A DNA stretch of 64,000 nt, taken from NCBI GenBank assembly GCA_001563335.1, contig LRSL01000086.1, forward strand, positions 1 to 64,000, written 5' to 3'. The DNA is from Candidatus Thorarchaeota archaeon SMTZ1-45 (GTDB lineage Archaea; Asgardarchaeota; Thorarchaeia; Thorarchaeales; Thorarchaeaceae). The notes under the pieces are model-generated. The model had not been told where the DNA came from. It saw only the letters and a program-made list of their open reading frames with translations, and did not search any database. This document shows, piece after piece, positions 60,861-64,000 of the stretch. A program made the translations under genes and the position numbers. The stretch's first letter is position 1. Each line of letters starts with the position of its first letter.

Positions 60861-61970
60861 ATGAGCTGGGATCTACTTCTAGAAGACAGTATATCAACTG
60901 TTGAGGATTTAGCTGATTATTTGCATGTGAACGACAAAGACAAAGCTGTATTGAAGGAAATCTGTCAGGATCATCCACTAAGGATATCTAAATACTACCT
61001 ATCTTTGATTGACAAAGAGGATGCTGAAGATCCCATTAAGAAACTGGCTGTACCTCTAACTCATGAGAGTTATTTGGAGGGGAGCTATGACACGAGCGGT
61101 GAAAAGGTAAATACCGTTTTACCCGGATTGCAGCATAAGTACAAAGAAACTGCTGTAATTCTATCGACAAATGAATGCGCCATGTATTGTCGACATTGTT
61201 TTCGAAAGCGATTGGTTGGATTGAATACTGATGAAGTTGTTCAAGACATTCAAATCGTAGCAGATTACATTGAGAAACATAAAGAGATTAGCAACGTTCT
61301 CATCACTGGAGGCGATCCTTTTGTATTGCCAAATGGTCGCATACAAGAGTTTCTAGAAGTTTTGACAGAAATAGAGCATCTTGATTTTATAAGATTTGGA
61401 ACAAGAGTTCCTGTCACTTTCCCCCAAAGAATTCTTTCAGACGAGAATCTAATAGAGATTCTGGAATCCTATTCCAAAAAGAAGAAACATCTGTATATAG
61501 TCACTCAGTTCAATCATTCTCGAGAAATAACTAAAGAATCAATTGAGGCCTGCAATCGTCTTCAAGATGTAGGAATACTAGTCAGTAATCAGACTGTGCT
61601 TTTGAGAGGTGTCAATGATGATTCAGAAACAATGGCACAACTACAAAGGGGTCTTGTGCGAATTGGTGTAGTGCCATATTACGTATTTCAATGTCGACCT
61701 GTGAAACGGGTGAAAAGGCACTTCCAAGTTCCACTTTATGAGGCTTGCAAGATAATGGAAGAAACACATGCCAAGTTAGATGGACATACTAAGAGGTTTC
61801 GTTTCATTATGTCACATCCAACTGGGAAGATTGAGATTCTAGGTATCGATGGAAACCAATTCCTCTTCAAATATCATCAAGCCAAGGATTCCAGAGATTA
61901 TGGTAAGATTTTCACTAGGAAAGTTGACAAGACATCTGCTTGGTTAGACGATTTAGAAATTGACACGTGA
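60861..61970 (+). CDS. lysine 2,3-aminomutase-family (KamA) radical SAM enzyme
   Basis: A 369-residue radical SAM/PLP aminomutase-like enzyme. The SAM cluster is C106-x3-C110-x2-C113 (CAMYCRHCFRKR), then LITGGDPFVLPNGRI and the C-terminal HPTGKIEILG, which supplies the PLP lysine. The family moves an amino group to an adjacent carbon. Residues that fix lysine as substrate cannot be judged here, so glutamate, lysine or another amino acid is possible. It is divergent/convergent with TFB on the other strand. Confidence 0.8.
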   Translation: MSWDLLLEDSISTVEDLADYLHVNDKDKAVLKEICQDHPLRISKYYLSLIDKEDAEDPIKKLAVPLTHESYLEGSYDTSGEKVNTVLPGLQHKYKETAVILSTNECAMYCRHCFRKRLVGLNTDEVVQDIQIVADYIEKHKEISNVLITGGDPFVLPNGRIQEFLEVLTEIEHLDFIRFGTRVPVTFPQRILSDENLIEILESYSKKKKHLYIVTQFNHSREITKESIEACNRLQDVGILVSNQTVLLRGVNDDSETMAQLQRGLVRIGVVPYYVFQCRPVKRVKRHFQVPLYEACKIMEETHAKLDGHTKRFRFIMSHPTGKIEILGIDGNQFLFKYHQAKDSRDYGKIFTRKVDKTSAWLDDLEIDT

Positions 61971-62002
61971 TTAGCACTTTGTGTTTACTATGTTCAACCT
62001 GA

Positions 62003-63004
62003 TTAGTGTGTCTTTATATCAAGCTCTCGAACAAGCTCTTTGTACCTGTTCCGGACAGTAACTTCAGTCACTCCTGCTGCAGATGCAATCTCTCGTTGTG
62101 TCACTTTATTATTAGTGAGAATAGATGCGATGTAAAGAGCTCCAGCAGCTATTCCTCGAGGGTCACGTCCTATGAGTAATCTACCGTGGTCTTTTGCATC
62201 CTTTAGCACATCTAAAACAGTTTCTTGCATCACTCCTGGTAATTCAAGCTCTGTTATTAGCTTTGGAACATAGTTCATTGGATCTGGGATAGGCAATCGC
62301 AGTTTGAGTTTCCGTACTAAAAACCGGTAATATCGACCAATTACTTTCCATTCGATGTGTGTGTGTCGACCAATTTCCTTTAATGATCGGGGGATTTCTC
62401 TCAGACGAAATGAAGCATATATTGATGCAGCTGCAAGTGCATCAATGGACCGACTTCGTACTTTTTTCTTAACTATGAGCCTTCTGTACAACATAGCTGC
62501 GAGTTCACTGACACTCTTTTTAAGACCCAGCTGAGAAGACAGTCTCTCAATTTCGGACAATGCTCTTGAGAGGTTTGTTTCGGCAGAACTGTGAACTCTA
62601 CTACGAATCTGCCATTTCCGTAGTCGAGATATTTTGGCTCTTCTCTCTGATGAAAACCTCTTGCCTGAAGAGTCCTTATTTCTCCAATCTATTATGGTGG
62701 ATAAGCCTTTATCATGAAACATGAGTTTTACAGGGCTTCCAGCCCTCGCTCGAGACTTCCTTTCATCAGCTGTGAAAGCTCTCCATTCTGGTCCATTATC
62801 GATTCGGCGATCACTTATCACAAGACCACACATAGCACAAACTGTTTCTCCGGTCTTTGTTTTTCGAATAGCCTTTTTCGAACCACATTCAGAACATGCA
62901 TCAGTAGTTGATGTTGTATCAGCTTTGTTCAATCTTCTGCTAGTTGCATTGGAACCCATTATCGAAATACTACCACCTGCGACGTCGTCTGCCATAACGA
63001 TCAT
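62003..63004 (-). CDS. tfb: transcription initiation factor B (TFB)
   Basis: A 333-residue archaeal TFIIB homologue. The zinc ribbon is CSECGSKKA...VCAMCGLVI. The B-reader/linker has IDNGPEWRAFTADERKSRA, and the two cyclin repeats follow (first around DALAAASIYASFRLREIP; second around GIAAGALYIASILTNN, ending VTEVTVRNRYKELV). It recruits RNA polymerase to TBP/TATA. It overlaps the SSB gene by 35 nt on the same strand, implying coupled expression. Confidence 0.95.
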   Translation of the reverse strand: MIVMADDVAGGSISIMGSNATSRRLNKADTTSTTDACSECGSKKAIRKTKTGETVCAMCGLVISDRRIDNGPEWRAFTADERKSRARAGSPVKLMFHDKGLSTIIDWRNKDSSGKRFSSERRAKISRLRKWQIRSRVHSSAETNLSRALSEIERLSSQLGLKKSVSELAAMLYRRLIVKKKVRSRSIDALAAASIYASFRLREIPRSLKEIGRHTHIEWKVIGRYYRFLVRKLKLRLPIPDPMNYVPKLITELELPGVMQETVLDVLKDAKDHGRLLIGRDPRGIAAGALYIASILTNNKVTQREIASAAGVTEVTVRNRYKELVRELDIKTH

Positions 63005-63500
63005 ATCTTGAGTTTCGGTCGCGGCTTCTTCTTACAGAGTAAATAGCCTCACCGGAATCTCCTTTCCTATCATAAGGCTGATAGTAATGTCGTGGTCTTG
63101 GGCTTCGATAATCCTTCGTAGACATGTCAACATCATGGTTGACGTTTTCAATATCGTTCTCAGCTTTTTTGATTTCACTGTGACGACCTATCTTTAACTG
63201 CAGATTTCCTCTAAAGAAGCCTGTATACCCATTCTCAAGTTTATAGGTTGTTCCAATCTCAATTTTCTCTATTTTGTCATTCCATAGTGGAAGTTTTACT
63301 ATACCAGTTTCATCTCCAACAGTGGCATCAGCGACTCGATGAGTTTCAAATGTGCGACGGGATGTTACTTCTCTCACTTCACCTTTTTCTAAAACCTTGA
63401 AAATCAAATCCACATGTTTCATTCGTGGTTTTAATTCCTCAATCTTTATCTCGTTAGAGTCTTTGGTCTTTGTTTCATCATTTTCAATTTCAGAAGTCAT
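62970..63500 (-). CDS. single-stranded DNA-binding protein (OB fold, RPA/hSSB-like)
   Basis: A 176-residue OB-fold protein. It shows KIEELKPRMKHVDLIFKVLE, HRVADATVGDETGIVKLPLW and the C-terminal strand NGYTGFFRGNLQLKIGR, as in crenarchaeal/thaumarchaeal SSB and human SOSS-B1. The last 50 residues are rich in Arg, Tyr and Ser (RYDRYGRRRRRW), giving a basic tail unlike the acidic tail of bacterial SSB. It overlaps TFB. Confidence 0.88.
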   Translation of the reverse strand: MTSEIENDETKTKDSNEIKIEELKPRMKHVDLIFKVLEKGEVREVTSRRTFETHRVADATVGDETGIVKLPLWNDKIEKIEIGTTYKLENGYTGFFRGNLQLKIGRHSEIKKAENDIENVNHDVDMSTKDYRSPRPRHYYQPYDRKGDSGEAIYSVRRSRDRNSRYDRYGRRRRRW

Positions 63501-63922
63501 TCAAATCACTTACACCAAATCAAGGGACGTCTAAACTACAATCACGAAGTTAATTCCTATGTAATTCGACACGGAAATCATCAAATGCAACGACCCTTCA
63601 TTATCATTAATTCGCAGATTGCCTTTTTAAATGTCAGCCTATGTAAAGCACTGATATTGTCATTTTTGAATAAAATGGATTTAATAAATCCAAAAATACT
63701 GAAAATAACTCTATTATATCCGAAATATTCATATCTCTTCTCTACTCGAAACACAAGAGAAGAGAAACTCACTAACGAACCCTATGCCATGCACCACTGG
63801 ACAGGAGATTCAGTATTGTGTAGGAATCAGGCGCAGGTGTCAAGTTTGTGTGTTGGTAATAAGAACAACCAATGCAAATACTCTAGCCTCATTGGGTTCG
63901 AGTAGAATGAAGGTGAAAAATA
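63501..63922. other. 422-nt intergenic region
   Basis: AT-rich, divergent between SSB and the next gene. The ORFs here are not convincing: a Cys-containing frame at 63784 has low-quality composition. It probably contains the promoters for both genes. Confidence 0.35.
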
Positions 63923-64000
63923 TTGAAGCACACATCAGGAGAGATTATTGCAGCTCAAATTGCAAACATCCCAAATAGCAATCGTGGTTATGGATATATT
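63923..64000 (+). CDS. 5' end of an unidentified gene (partial)
   Basis: TTG start with AAGGTGA (63910-63916) 6 nt upstream. The frame stays open to the window edge and reads KHTSGEIIAAQIANIPNSNR, then GYGYI. Too short to identify. Confidence 0.35.
   Translation, partial: MKHTSGEIIAAQIANIPNSNRGYGYI

Noticed and set aside
63784-63978. 64-residue Cys-containing plus-strand ORF near the right edge
   Set aside because: No ribosome binding site, irregular composition, and it overlaps a better-supported gene start at 63923.

Overview
The window is about 64 kb of gene-dense, AT-rich archaeal DNA. The best reading is an Asgard archaeon, possibly Thorarchaeota-like; this is inferred from gene content, not from a phylogeny. 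Support comes from an archaeal TFB (62003-63004), a crenarchaeal-type RPA/SSB (62970-63500), an archaeoflavoprotein (10726-11289), a geranylgeranyl-reductase-family enzyme (5014-6243), a UPF0251/NifX/MinD Fe-S cluster and, most tellingly, a Rab/Ras-like small GTPase with a C-terminal coiled coil (52048-53106). Several genes look bacterial in origin: a true RNase PH (549-1256) and a full-length single-chain transketolase (29228-31231).

Layout. 1-530: the 5' end of a 23S rRNA on the minus strand, preceded by a structured leader of about 430 nt with its own strong TATA promoter and no 16S gene upstream. 549-3028: RNase PH, a nucleotidyltransferase, and a TnpB-like protein that has only the N-terminal half. 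3030-9504 (minus): WD40 protein, surface M28 peptidase, GGR flavoprotein, two DNA amino-methyltransferases with no visible endonuclease, nucleoside phosphorylase. 9630-15877: Zn-ribbon protein, Mig-type mismatch glycosylase, archaeoflavoprotein, two luciferase-like oxidoreductases, and a pair of large double-winged-helix regulators. 16157-17241: a cluster of micro-ORFs and hairpins. 17242-21353: MFS transporter, endonuclease III, SerRS, ferritin-like protein.

21369-27405: unknown protein, then GNAT, ECF-transporter S component and radical SAM (minus), facing a divergent gene for a threonine-synthase-like protein fused to a PadR-like winged helix. That protein has Ile where the PLP-binding lysine should be, and its promoter is built of two perfect palindromes. 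I regard this as the most interesting candidate system: a PLP-fold pseudoenzyme turned regulator. Superoxide reductase follows. 27516-27822 holds three tandem micro-ORFs, two of which share a motif. 28-36 kb: acetyltransferases, transketolase, surface proteins, a decayed solitary TFB cyclin repeat, and a PNPOx-like/MarR operon with two tandem 20-bp operators.

36331-39336: class II ribonucleotide reductase with an intein inserted exactly before the radical cysteine. 40452-40670: a very acidic microprotein followed by a very basic one. 40729-46531: acyl-CoA synthetase, cupin, and a NifX/NifX/MinD-ferredoxin/MinD-ferredoxin/UPF0251 Fe-S assembly cluster. 46583-54506: a nonsense-mutated SDR pseudogene, two MFS transporters, a GlcD/GlcF-type oxidase pair and the GTPase. 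54591-60239: small-molecule hydrolase-like protein, DUF308 membrane protein, ferritin-like protein, MgtA-type ATPase, small membrane proteins. 60649-64000: KamA-family radical SAM enzyme with a small upstream ORF, TFB and SSB, and the start of a further gene.

I found no tRNA gene, CRISPR array or complete insertion sequence.
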